IMG/VR virus record: IMGVR_UViG_3300047321_000528
Span: 1-37,155 of that record
Length of the DNA stretch: 37,155 bases
Origin: a virus
Reading direction: 5' to 3' (one strand)
Positions within the stretch are counted from its first letter, which is position 1. Every line of letters begins with the position of its first letter. Made by a program: the position numbers and the translations under genes. Below the pieces are notes generated by a model that saw only the letters and a program-made list of their open reading frames with translations, had not been told where the DNA came from and made no database searches. Below are positions 23,254-30,994 of the stretch, piece after piece.

Positions 23254-23538
23254 CTATGCAGATTTCTTTGCCTTTGGCGCGTCGGTCTTCGTCTTCTGGT
23301 CGACCTCCGCCGTCAGCAATGTCTGACCACCGATGGTCGTACCACCAGTGTTCCAGTTGAAACCGACAGCTTCGCACACGGCAGGTTCTGCCATGCGTAG
23401 CCCGCCCGCGGTATCGAACCACAACGCCCACTGGTTGCCGTTCGTATCGTCGAGATAGATCATTGACGGAGTGTTCACACCCGTCTGTTTCGCGTGGCCG
23501 GTGGCCCCGTACTGCGGACGTGTCGATTTCGATGGCAT
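23254..23538 (-). CDS. Stand-alone copy of tail-fibre N-terminal module (94 aa)
   Basis: The ATG at 23538 has AGGAGG just upstream. The sequence from RPQYGATG to FNWNTGGTTI aligns without gaps over 63 residues to the N terminus of the 686-aa fibre (RPRFGSTG to FNWNYDGNAI) at about 40% identity by my count, including shared TPS, WxLW and FNWN motifs. The C terminus is short and basic (KAKKSA). It is therefore a small paralogue of a fibre-attachment or capping module. It could occupy an equivalent virion site or assist fibre assembly. Those roles are inferred; the similarity itself is visible. Confidence 0.75.
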   Translation of the reverse strand: MPSKSTRPQYGATGHAKQTGVNTPSMIYLDDTNGNQWALWFDTAGGLRMAEPAVCEAVGFNWNTGGTTIGGQTLLTAEVDQKTKTDAPKAKKSA

Positions 23539-23546
23539 CTTTCCTC

Positions 23547-24173
23547 CTATTTAGGCTGGATTCCCAGCGCGACCTTGAGTTCCTTCAGGTGCTTCGCGAG
23601 AGCGTCTTCCTTCGTCATCCCGTCGCGGATGTCGTAGGCAGTACGCCCGCACCAGCGCAAGGACTTCTGATCGTTCGGATCGGGGTAGACACGCCCCGCA
23701 TCCGCGTAGAGCTGAGCGACGGCCTTGTCGAAGACCTGTCCCCACCAGCCGCCGTTCGGATCTTCCGAGGGATACGGCTGGACTTCTCCTGAGCCGCCGC
23801 CGCTGGTCGGAGGTGCGCCAGGCTTGACCCATGCGCCAGTCGACCCTTCCGCGTCCATCTGCGGATTCCAACCAGGCGTGGCATTCGGCGCGCCGGCACT
23901 GACGACGACGTCAACGACCCAGCAACGATCGCCTTCTGGCGTAGTCCCCGGACCTTCATCCGGATCGAGGATGTTAATTGCGTCGTCGGAGATGTCGTTG
24001 GGATCTCCGCGCTTTCCGTTCAGTCCGACGTTCGAGTCCTTCGCGTGAAGCTCCGCAGCGACGATTCGAATGAAATCTTCCGTGTGAGCGTTGCCCGTAT
24101 GGCAATTTGCGAATGCTTCGGGATTCTCCGAAGCAATGCGTGAAACGTCAGCTGCGTAATTTGGACATGCCAT
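23547..24173 (-). CDS. Hypothetical tail-region protein (208 aa)
   Basis: I choose ATG 24173 with AGGGAGA about eight bases upstream; in-frame upstream codons would run into the holin-like gene. The protein opens MACPNYAADVSRIASENPE, has an acidic segment (DDAINILDPDEGPG) and a strand (DRCWVVDVVVSAGAPN). A Gly/Pro linker (APPTSGGGSGEVQPYP) then leads to a C-terminal domain with GGWWGQVFDKAVAQLY and SLRWCGRTAYDIRDG. The two-domain layout with a flexible linker suggests an N-terminal cap plus a small binding domain. I do not recognise a family and see no catalytic motif. Confidence 0.68.
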   Translation of the reverse strand: MACPNYAADVSRIASENPEAFANCHTGNAHTEDFIRIVAAELHAKDSNVGLNGKRGDPNDISDDAINILDPDEGPGTTPEGDRCWVVDVVVSAGAPNATPGWNPQMDAEGSTGAWVKPGAPPTSGGGSGEVQPYPSEDPNGGWWGQVFDKAVAQLYADAGRVYPDPNDQKSLRWCGRTAYDIRDGMTKEDALAKHLKELKVALGIQPK

Positions 24174-24189
24174 GACTATGATCTCCCTT

Positions 24190-24363
24190 TCAGAGAACGT
24201 TCGGAACTCCGCCAAAACGGCGGAGGAGGTAGAGCAAGATGAGAATCAACGCGACGACCTGAATGACCACCCTCCAAGTCGGATCCATCGGTATCTTCGT
24301 AGTCAGCAGCCAAACAACAGCGCCGAGGATGCACAAGAAGAGAACGAGGAGGATTAGGTCCAT
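24190..24363 (-). CDS. Small two-helix membrane protein, possible holin
   Basis: A 57-aa protein starting at ATG 24363 (AGGAG upstream). It has two transmembrane segments: MDLILLVLFLCILGAVVWLL near the N terminus, then a short polar turn (TTKIPMDP), then VVIQVVALILILLYLL, and a basic end (RRFGG). This size and hairpin layout occur in small phage membrane proteins and class II-like holins. It lies about 18 kb from the endolysin in the same operon, so the holin role is inferred from topology only. The previous gene's stop is one base from its start. Confidence 0.6.
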   Translation of the reverse strand: MDLILLVLFLCILGAVVWLLTTKIPMDPTWRVVIQVVALILILLYLLRRFGGVPNVL

Positions 24364-24364
24364 T

Positions 24365-24697
24365 TTAGACTCCTGCGAGAACGTTCCACAGAGCCCCGAT
24401 CTGTGAAAGAATCTCTGCGTCCGTTGCCGATGTTTCAACTGCGAACGCTTCGAAGTTATACGTCGTGTTCGCCACGACAAGATTGGTCGAATTCGCGATA
24501 GTCGGCGCGAGTGCGGGGACCATGAATTGCGAGTTCGTCAAGATCTGCTGAGCGAGAATTCGCCTCTGAGTATGAAACTCAGTCGTCGGATCCTCGGCGG
24601 CAACAGCGCCCGCCTGCGCGAGAAGCAGGCCGGAGAGTCTTCGCTGGAAGTTCTGATCAAGTGCAAGTGCGCTCTGTGAACGAGGTGTAGTCGGCAT
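24365..24697 (-). CDS. Small hypothetical structural protein (110 aa)
   Basis: The ATG at 24697 is preceded by AAGGA. The N-terminal part is helical and Gln/Ala-rich (LDQNFQRRLSGLLLAQAGAV, QRRILAQQILTNSQF). The C-terminal part is more strand-like (NSTNLVVANTTYNFEAFAVE), then helical (DAEILSQIGALWNVLAGV). Similar small Ala/Gln-rich proteins are found between fibre genes in other podoviruses. No enzyme motif or family is recognised. It sits between the 755-aa adhesin and the holin-like gene. Confidence 0.65.
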   Translation of the reverse strand: MPTTPRSQSALALDQNFQRRLSGLLLAQAGAVAAEDPTTEFHTQRRILAQQILTNSQFMVPALAPTIANSTNLVVANTTYNFEAFAVETSATDAEILSQIGALWNVLAGV

Positions 24698-24719
24698 GCA
24701 ATTCCTTTCGAGAAAGTTG

Positions 24720-26987
24720 TTAGATGATCATCGCCACAGGCTGACCTGCGCTGAGCCATTTCAGATTGAACGTTCCGTGACTCTCTGATCGGTTATACCA
24801 CTGAGACGCGATACAAAGAATGTCAGTGCCGCCGAAGAGGTTAGCCGCGTCCCCAGCGACTGTAGGAGGAATCAGACCGTTCTGTCCAGGATACGCTTCA
24901 TACGCATAGCCTAGATTGGTCAGGCCTCCCCAGGGAGTAATCGAACAGGGATACTGGTGCCACGTATCACCTCCCTGCTCATCAGAGAGCAAGTAGTACG
25001 TATTCCCGGTGGTCAACGTGAAGAGTGGCACACTTCCGTAGTTAACCTGAGAATCGACTCCCTTACCGCCAGTAAAGTCGACCGTGGCAGTACGAACGAT
25101 CTGCCCCGCAGCGTCTTTGAGAAGGATACGATGTGAGAGGTTGTTTCCTGGATTCTTATACCGGCCCAGTGCAACAACTCCGTATGCACCCCCCGCAACG
25201 AACTTAATCCCGATAGAGTAGGAGTCCGAGCGCAGCGCGGAGAATGTCTCTTTGTACTGAACAGACGCAGTGACCAAATATCCGTCAATCGTCACGTTCC
25301 CATCCGGAGCGAGGGAAGAGACATTCGCCCAGCTATCCGGACCCCCACAGTGGTATAAGTCCGTCAGCATGTAGCCAGTGTTCGCCTTCAGCACGACAGG
25401 CGCGGGCAGTGGTGCATAGACCCACGTATCCACGGCACCGGGGCCGAGATCGACAACGACACGGGCGATGATCTGCCACTGATCGTTGAGAAGGGCCATT
25501 TCGTGCTGCTGAACACTGTCTGAAAACTTCCACCGCCCTAGGTGTGTAACGAGGCGATCCTTCGCACCTACGGTAAAGTGCATCCCGAGTGTTCCAGGAT
25601 GGTTGGTATGCCGCGTGCTGAGGATCTGATTTACGACCATCCCCGCAGTCGGCAACGAAGTCACAGGAATCACGGAGAAGACTCCGGTTCCTGACGTGCC
25701 ACTCGTAGTCGTGACTGAAACGTTCCAGTTTCCGACAGCTGTCCCCGTGAAGTCCGCCTGAACCTGCGTAGCGCTGTTCACGATGACGTTCGAAACAGTA
25801 ATGCCTCCGCTAACGTTCACCGTGACTGCGCCAGGGGCATCAAAGTTCGTCCCGTTGATATATACGACACGCCTAATGCCAAGAAAGCCCTGAGGAGCAG
25901 CCTCTGCCCAGCCAACAATGCTCGTAATGGTCGGCGCACCAGCAACGACTGTCAGCGTGACGCCTGCACTAGCTCCCACACCGTTGTTCACAGTGAGCGT
26001 GCGTGCGCCTAGTGCAGCACTAGCATCTGCTGTGATGTTTAGCGCAATAAGGGTGTCGGCACCATTCCATGCCGCGAATGGGGCGGTGACACCAGCACCA
26101 GACACGGTACCGTTGCTCCCGTTGAAGAGGTTCGAGCCGAAGACATGAGTGTATTGCGCACCGGCACCGCGAACAACAACGGCGTCATTCACCGCACCCG
26201 TAGTCGTATTGTCTACCTGCGTGATCGTCGGCAGTGGGTCCGCAAACGTGCTAAAATACGCGGTGCCGTAGAACGTGTGAATCCAGTAGCCACCCGACTG
26301 CGTGATCGATCCACCCGTGGCACGTTGAACAGGGCTGGCATAGCGGATGATGATGATCCCAGGCCAGCCATTAGACGGTCCCCATCCACCGGCTGAACCT
26401 CCACCACCACCCCCGTAGCACTGAGGCGCAGTCGCACCACTGTCGTTACCAGCGCCGTTCGCACCAGCAGGACCACCAATACCGCCTGGGCCACCGTCAA
26501 CTTTTCCGCCACCACCACCAGCGGCGTACCATATCGACGAGCCGTTAATCGCGGATCCAATACCCGTACCGCCGTTCGCCGCGACGGTCGAACCTCCGCC
26601 AGCACCGCCACCTCCGCCGCCAAAAATGTTGCCAGCACCTCCGCCTGAGTACCCGTAACCGGCTGTTCCAGCACCGCCGCCGCCGTCAGGCGACGAACCG
26701 CCACCTCCAGAGCCACCGGGACCACCCGTGCGTTGTGACTGATCTGAACCGCCACCGGCTCCACCGCCGCCGCCGGGCACCCAATTCGTAAAGTAATAGA
26801 TGGCGCTGTCACCACCCTTGCCACCAGCTGCGCCAACCGCGCAGTAGTAGTCGAACGACGGATTAGCTGTCGCCGTACCGGACTGGTAGCCTCCGCCTCC
26901 GCCGCCACCTCCGGCGCGACCGTTATTGGTGCAGTTGCCTCCGCCACCGCCACCAGCAACGACGAGGTATTCACAGGTGAGAGGCAT
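24720..26987 (-). CDS. Large adhesin / receptor-binding protein: glycine-rich domain, IPT/TIG-like domain, duplicated beta-sandwich
   Basis: A 755-aa protein. Residues 1 to about 220 form a glycine-rich domain with long GGGGGG runs, closing with GIIIIRYASP and the typical ATGGSITQSGGYWIHTF. The middle has beta domains of the IPT/TIG kind, with INGTNFDAPGAVTVNVSGG and VQADFTGTAVGNWNVSVTTT. The C-terminal part holds two related beta-sandwich repeats resembling DUF4082: one with GMHFTVGAKD, LGRWKF and VDLGPGAVDTWVY, the other with GIKFVAGGAY, LGRYKN and VDFTGGKGVDSQV. This is a modular surface-binding protein. The start shares one base with the preceding fibre stop (TAATG), so the two probably work together. 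The host receptor is unknown. Confidence 0.8.
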   Translation of the reverse strand: MPLTCEYLVVAGGGGGGNCTNNGRAGGGGGGGGYQSGTATANPSFDYYCAVGAAGGKGGDSAIYYFTNWVPGGGGGAGGGSDQSQRTGGPGGSGGGGSSPDGGGGAGTAGYGYSGGGAGNIFGGGGGGAGGGSTVAANGGTGIGSAINGSSIWYAAGGGGGKVDGGPGGIGGPAGANGAGNDSGATAPQCYGGGGGGSAGGWGPSNGWPGIIIIRYASPVQRATGGSITQSGGYWIHTFYGTAYFSTFADPLPTITQVDNTTTGAVNDAVVVRGAGAQYTHVFGSNLFNGSNGTVSGAGVTAPFAAWNGADTLIALNITADASAALGARTLTVNNGVGASAGVTLTVVAGAPTITSIVGWAEAAPQGFLGIRRVVYINGTNFDAPGAVTVNVSGGITVSNVIVNSATQVQADFTGTAVGNWNVSVTTTSGTSGTGVFSVIPVTSLPTAGMVVNQILSTRHTNHPGTLGMHFTVGAKDRLVTHLGRWKFSDSVQQHEMALLNDQWQIIARVVVDLGPGAVDTWVYAPLPAPVVLKANTGYMLTDLYHCGGPDSWANVSSLAPDGNVTIDGYLVTASVQYKETFSALRSDSYSIGIKFVAGGAYGVVALGRYKNPGNNLSHRILLKDAAGQIVRTATVDFTGGKGVDSQVNYGSVPLFTLTTGNTYYLLSDEQGGDTWHQYPCSITPWGGLTNLGYAYEAYPGQNGLIPPTVAGDAANLFGGTDILCIASQWYNRSESHGTFNLKWLSAGQPVAMII

Positions 26988-29047
26988 TACGGAGTAATCT
27001 CCACGATGAGAGAAACATTCAGATTAGTCGGTGAGCCGACCGTCGACGTGATATTTATCAACATCTCGTCTTCGTTGGTGATTGGAATGTTCACCGCGGT
27101 CGTAGTTCGAGTTGGAGTGATCGTATATGTCCCTGACGCCACGTCCGTGCGATAGAGGGTAAAGCCGACGCTCGTACCGGTGTGGATACGTCCACGAATT
27201 CCAACAATCCGGGCGGTCTGCGTACCGGTCAGCGGAATGTACGGTCCAGGAATGAACGTGTTGTTCAGGGAGGTAAGATCGCCAACCAACGACCACGTGA
27301 AAGACGTTCGGAAGGTCGTCGAGGCGACAGGAGAAGAAAGCACCGTGCCTGTCATCAACATTCCCGCGCCCAGGGTGATTTCCTGTACTGCACCTGCGCC
27401 TGAGTCTCCTCGGCCAAAGAGACGAGAAGCGGCCGTTAGTGCGAGAGCGTCTGCTCCTCCAGGCTCGTGGGTCGCGTGATGAGGGCCAGGGGTTGCAACG
27501 ACAGGAGAGAACGTTCCATCCGCACGAAGGTAGTTAACCGTGCCTCCTGGATAGCCGCCGGTATACCGTAGCACGTCCACAGAAAGCTTCGTGTTGGGAA
27601 TCGTCCCGGAGATGTTCGCGGGGTTGATCGGAGTTGTGTTCAACGATCCGAACGTTGCAGAAGGTGCGGTGATCGAGGAGACTGCCATCGCGCCCGTAAT
27701 CTGGTCTCCTCCTCCAACCTCATGTGCAGTTGCGTGCACCCGAGGAGGTCCATCGATTGACGTCGTCAGAACGATCATCTCACCCTGAGTCGCGTGGGCA
27801 CGTGTGACGATGCCTACTCTCTGGGCATAGTTCGGTGCCACAGGAATCGTCGTCGTCATATTCCCGGCGGTCGTGGGAGAGACAAAGAGACGATCGCCCT
27901 CGCTAAACGCCGAAGTGTTCAGCAGCTGCAGAGTGCCGCCAAGAAGCACACGGATGAAGGCGTTTGCATTTCCATTGTCCATCGCAATGCCGACACAAGG
28001 CAGCGTAGAGAGACTGTCCGCGCGAGCAAGGCTGGCAAGAGGATTTGCGCCGTTCGCACCCGAGATGTAGATTGCCTGACCTCGCGTGACCGAAACTCCC
28101 GAAACCTTCGCAACTAGCACGTTGTCTGAGGCAAGCCGAACAGCCTTCGATGCACCGTCTACAATCTCAACCTGGGTATACCCGTTCACGTCAATCGAGT
28201 AGAGACGTGCGGTATTCACCAAGGGATCTGGAGGAATCACGCCTTCAGGCAGATCCAGCCAGGGCGCTGCAAGACCCGTGGTCGAAGAGACAATCCCCGA
28301 GGCGGAGATCGAAGAGGATCCTGCAATCGCTCCTGCCACGTTCACGTCGCTGAGGAAGTTCGCAGCGTTCTGCACGGAAAGTGAGAAAGCGTTCAACGGA
28401 ACGAAGGTCGTGACTTCCGTCGAAGAGGCAGACAAACGCAGTTCCGCCGCAGCTGAGAAGCCTAAGACGCTCGACGCCACGAGATACATGCCCGTGTTCG
28501 GCGCCGAGGCGAAGCTATACGCAGGATTGAGGGCAGTTCCGTCCAGACCGAGAAACTCATCGCTGAAGGTAAGATTCCCCGTGAAGGAGATGTCCCCGTC
28601 CACAACCAGATCAGTGTTGATCGTCAACGCGAGAGGCGTGGCACTGATCTGGGTGTACCCGCCGAAGTCCAGGATGTACCCTGGCGATAGCTTCATGCGG
28701 ATGGTGTTGTAATCCCAACGAAGAATCCCGCCGGCTGAGAAGCCTTCATTGTTTGCGCCTACACGGAATTGCCCCGTGTCATTGTCGAGAGCGTAGGTGT
28801 AAGCGGGGAAGACGGCAGTACCGTCCGGACTCTCGCGGTATGCAATTGCATTCCCGTCATAATTCCAGTTGAACGAGGGATCTTCCGCGCGATCCGCACT
28901 CGCCCAACGAAACGTCCCATCCGTGGCAATCCACAGGTACCAATCCTGCATAGCCGTGTCCCGGAATACATGGGCAGAGGGCGTGATTCCGCCTCTCTCA
29001 CCGTGAAAACCGGTCGACCCGAACCGCGGTCGCTGTGTCTGTGTCAT
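26987..29047 (-). CDS. Tail fibre protein (686 aa)
   Basis: The N-terminal 65 residues (RPRFGSTG, WYLWIATDG, FNWNYDG) match the stand-alone 94-aa protein at 23254-23538. Repeated fibre-shaft units follow: tandem blocks with NPAYSFASAPNTGMYL, FRVGANNEGFSAGGILRW and LGFSAAAELRLSAS are diagnostic of trimeric fibres. A middle module (ARADSLSTLPCVGIAMDNGN, GGTLQLLNTSAFSEGDRLF, HATQGEMIVLTTS) resembles the beta-rich adapter seen in many phage fibres. The C-terminal part includes YLRADGTFSPV and HHATHEPGGADALAL, then a final beta domain. The ATG at 29047 has AAGGA seven bases upstream. It is the first gene after the capsid-module terminator. Confidence 0.88.
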   Translation of the reverse strand: MTQTQRPRFGSTGFHGERGGITPSAHVFRDTAMQDWYLWIATDGTFRWASADRAEDPSFNWNYDGNAIAYRESPDGTAVFPAYTYALDNDTGQFRVGANNEGFSAGGILRWDYNTIRMKLSPGYILDFGGYTQISATPLALTINTDLVVDGDISFTGNLTFSDEFLGLDGTALNPAYSFASAPNTGMYLVASSVLGFSAAAELRLSASSTEVTTFVPLNAFSLSVQNAANFLSDVNVAGAIAGSSSISASGIVSSTTGLAAPWLDLPEGVIPPDPLVNTARLYSIDVNGYTQVEIVDGASKAVRLASDNVLVAKVSGVSVTRGQAIYISGANGANPLASLARADSLSTLPCVGIAMDNGNANAFIRVLLGGTLQLLNTSAFSEGDRLFVSPTTAGNMTTTIPVAPNYAQRVGIVTRAHATQGEMIVLTTSIDGPPRVHATAHEVGGGDQITGAMAVSSITAPSATFGSLNTTPINPANISGTIPNTKLSVDVLRYTGGYPGGTVNYLRADGTFSPVVATPGPHHATHEPGGADALALTAASRLFGRGDSGAGAVQEITLGAGMLMTGTVLSSPVASTTFRTSFTWSLVGDLTSLNNTFIPGPYIPLTGTQTARIVGIRGRIHTGTSVGFTLYRTDVASGTYTITPTRTTTAVNIPITNEDEMLINITSTVGSPTNLNVSLIVEITP

Positions 29048-29081
29048 CGGAAGTCCTTAGCGTCTGTGTGCTTCGCCCACG

Positions 29082-29110
29082 AAAAGGGGGAGAGTGTCCT
29101 GCTCTCCCCC
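29082..29110 (-). terminator. Intrinsic terminator after the major capsid gene
   Basis: A perfect 9-bp GC-rich stem, GGGGGAGAG (29086-29094) with CTCTCCCCC (29102-29110), around a 7-base loop. On the minus-strand transcript it is followed by four U residues (AAAA at 29082-29085 on plus). It lies 8 bases after the capsid gene's stop and about 35 bases before the next gene. It would separate the head module from the fibre module and reduce readthrough into the tail genes. The rest of the 71-base gap shows no clear promoter. Confidence 0.85.
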
Positions 29111-29118
29111 GTATTGCG

Positions 29119-30021
29119 CTAGCCGCCTGAAGATCCGTACACGCCGCGCCATTCGGTGAAACCCTTGGCGTAGCGCGAGTAGATCTTATACAGTGCGTCT
29201 CCCGTGAGGAAGTCGTCGGCCTCGCCCGTCTCCGGCTTGACGCGCCAGAAGAAGTTGAGGTCGTGCTCGTCGCTCAGGACGAACCACGAATCGCTGTCCG
29301 TGAGATACCGCGACAGCAAGTAGTCCATCTTGCCGTCCGACCGCAGAACGTTGATTTCGTTGTTCGCCGTGTACGGCTTGTATTCCGACTCCAGGATTTC
29401 CTTCGCTGCCCATTCGAAGGAGGGGTCGATGATCAGGAGTGAAGGCGACATTACAACCGGACGCCCTCGCTCGTCGACCATCGTCTTGAAGTGGTCCAAA
29501 GCCGCCTGATACGCCGTGGCGGAGAAATCGACATCGACCGTCGGCTTGTTCGCCATCACTGCTCCGCCGTCCAAGCGGGTATGCGCAATGTGGAGAAGAG
29601 GCAGACCGTCCGAGCCGGTGAATGCGGGATTGAAGCCGTTGTTCAGGATGCTCCAGGCATCGACTTCAATCTTGTAAGACGCGGCGCGACCTAGCTCGCT
29701 CGCCATCTTATCCATGATGTGGTAGAGATCGTCATCCCACATCTCGCGGGTGATTCGGAAGCCCAGACCGTAGGACGAGGGCGTGTAGCGAACGCCTGCT
29801 CCCATGATCGGGACATCGAAGCTGATGGGGTCGCCTTCGGGCTTCGGAACCATCGAGCCCAACCCGGCAACCTTCGTGTCTTCTTCGTAAGCCTTCTTCA
29901 TGTCGTGGGTCTTCATGACACCGACCCACTGATTCGGCTGACGATTCAGCGTGTTGAACAACACACGCCAGAGGCCCTCTGCGAGTAGGGCGGAAAATCC
30001 GCCTGTAGAGACTCTTGACAT
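29119..30021 (-). CDS. Major capsid protein, HK97-fold, Mu gpT-like type
   Basis: A 300-aa protein with features of Mu-type/HK97-fold capsid proteins. The N terminus includes FNTLNRQPNQWVGVMKTHDM. The central part has GVRYTPSSYGLGFRITREMW (a typical E-loop or A-domain region), MASELGRAASYKIEVDAWSI, and the spine-like PTVDVDFSATAYQAALDHF. The C-terminal part has VVMSPSLLIIDPSFEWAAKE and SRYLTDSDSWFVLSDEHDLN. No cleaved delta domain is evident; a separate scaffold gene lies two genes upstream. The start is ATG 30021, one base after the previous stop, with GGTGG six bases upstream. A strong terminator follows directly, as expected for a highly expressed gene. Confidence 0.9.
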   Translation of the reverse strand: MSRVSTGGFSALLAEGLWRVLFNTLNRQPNQWVGVMKTHDMKKAYEEDTKVAGLGSMVPKPEGDPISFDVPIMGAGVRYTPSSYGLGFRITREMWDDDLYHIMDKMASELGRAASYKIEVDAWSILNNGFNPAFTGSDGLPLLHIAHTRLDGGAVMANKPTVDVDFSATAYQAALDHFKTMVDERGRPVVMSPSLLIIDPSFEWAAKEILESEYKPYTANNEINVLRSDGKMDYLLSRYLTDSDSWFVLSDEHDLNFFWRVKPETGEADDFLTGDALYKIYSRYAKGFTEWRGVYGSSGG

Positions 30022-30022
30022 G

Positions 30023-30541
30023 TTATGCCACCGCCGTTATGCTGCAGTACGGCGCAGCGAAGGAGAAGACGACCGGAGTGAGCGTGTCGCCCCAGGCGGG
30101 AGTCTTGGCGTCCATCGCCTGCTCCCAGACTTCCCAGATGGTAACGCGTTTCGCTGTGGTATCGCTCTTATTCACGAACCACTTGCCGCTGGCAGCGTTT
30201 TTCGCGATGCCATATGAGAGACCTCGATCGAGGGTGCTTGAGACGCCTGCGCCCTCAGCAGCTGCCGTATCGAGATATCCGAGAAAGAGAGTCGCCGGGT
30301 GGGCCAGGATGATATCCTGACGAGCCACGCCCGACGCCTTGTTCTGTCCGTCCTTAGTCGCAAGGCCCGTAATCATTACCGGATTTGCGCCACACTCTGC
30401 AATGAAACCTGCCACGAAAACAACGGGAGCACCTTGCTTGAAAACTTGATTGGTGCCCTCGGGCAGTTCGATTGAAGGGAGGCCAGGTCCCGAAAGATTA
30501 CGAACGGCGCGAAATGGGATTCGAGTCCACGTATTCGCCAC
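30023..30541 (-). CDS. Putative capsid decoration / head stabilisation protein (172 aa)
   Basis: The start is a GTG at 30541 with AAAGGA seven bases upstream. The protein is small and beta-rich, with SIELPEGTNQVFKQGAPVVF, ECGANPVMITGLATKDG, a self-assembly-like LAHPATLFLGYLDTA and WFVNKSDTTAKRVTIWEVWE. Its place immediately before the major capsid gene is the usual place of decoration proteins. The sequence itself carries no diagnostic motif I can name. The stop lies one base before the capsid start, so the two are coupled. Confidence 0.65.
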   Translation of the reverse strand: MANTWTRIPFRAVRNLSGPGLPSIELPEGTNQVFKQGAPVVFVAGFIAECGANPVMITGLATKDGQNKASGVARQDIILAHPATLFLGYLDTAAAEGAGVSSTLDRGLSYGIAKNAASGKWFVNKSDTTAKRVTIWEVWEQAMDAKTPAWGDTLTPVVFSFAAPYCSITAVA

Positions 30542-30553
30542 TGTTCATTCCTT

Positions 30554-30994
30554 TCAGCGGTTGCCGTCGAATCCGGGCTGATCGGACGTCGAAAATACGT
30601 GCGACTCTCGAATTTGAGAGTCTCGGTATCCCGCACGCCGAAGAGCCTTCTTCGCCTGCTCATCCGCCTGTCTTACCATTGTGTCGATTGACACGTTTTG
30701 CCTTTCGGCAGCCTGGCGTCTGGGTTTTTCAACCCTTTCTTCGTACACGTCCCTCGGGATCTTCATCAGGATGAGGTCCCCCCGCTTGCGGATTGTTCCT
30801 CCGGCCGGGTTCTCGACTGCTTGACCGGCAGGCAGCAAGTTCGGAAGTTCGTCTTTTCCGTCCTTGTCAACCTCCCAGCCAACGTTCATCTTCTGGAGCA
30901 TTGCGCGGTCGCGCTCGTTGCACCAGCGATAGCGGTAGTTCGGGTCAGGATCCCTGACAACGAACTGATCGTACACCTGCGGTCTATCGGTCAT
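30554..30994 (-). CDS. Capsid-module hypothetical protein (146 aa)
   Basis: The ATG at 30994 has ACGGAG six bases upstream and lies 11 bases inside the end of the putative scaffold gene. The N-terminal half resembles small proteins encoded beside phage capsid genes: FVVRDPDPNYRYRWCNERDR, MNVGWEVDK and AGGTIRKRGDLILMKIPRDV. The C-terminal half is highly charged and helical (EERVEKPRRQAAERQ, RQADEQAKKALRRAGY). It may be an assembly or head-completion factor. No enzymatic motif is seen. Confidence 0.68.
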   Translation of the reverse strand: MTDRPQVYDQFVVRDPDPNYRYRWCNERDRAMLQKMNVGWEVDKDGKDELPNLLPAGQAVENPAGGTIRKRGDLILMKIPRDVYEERVEKPRRQAAERQNVSIDTMVRQADEQAKKALRRAGYRDSQIRESHVFSTSDQPGFDGNR

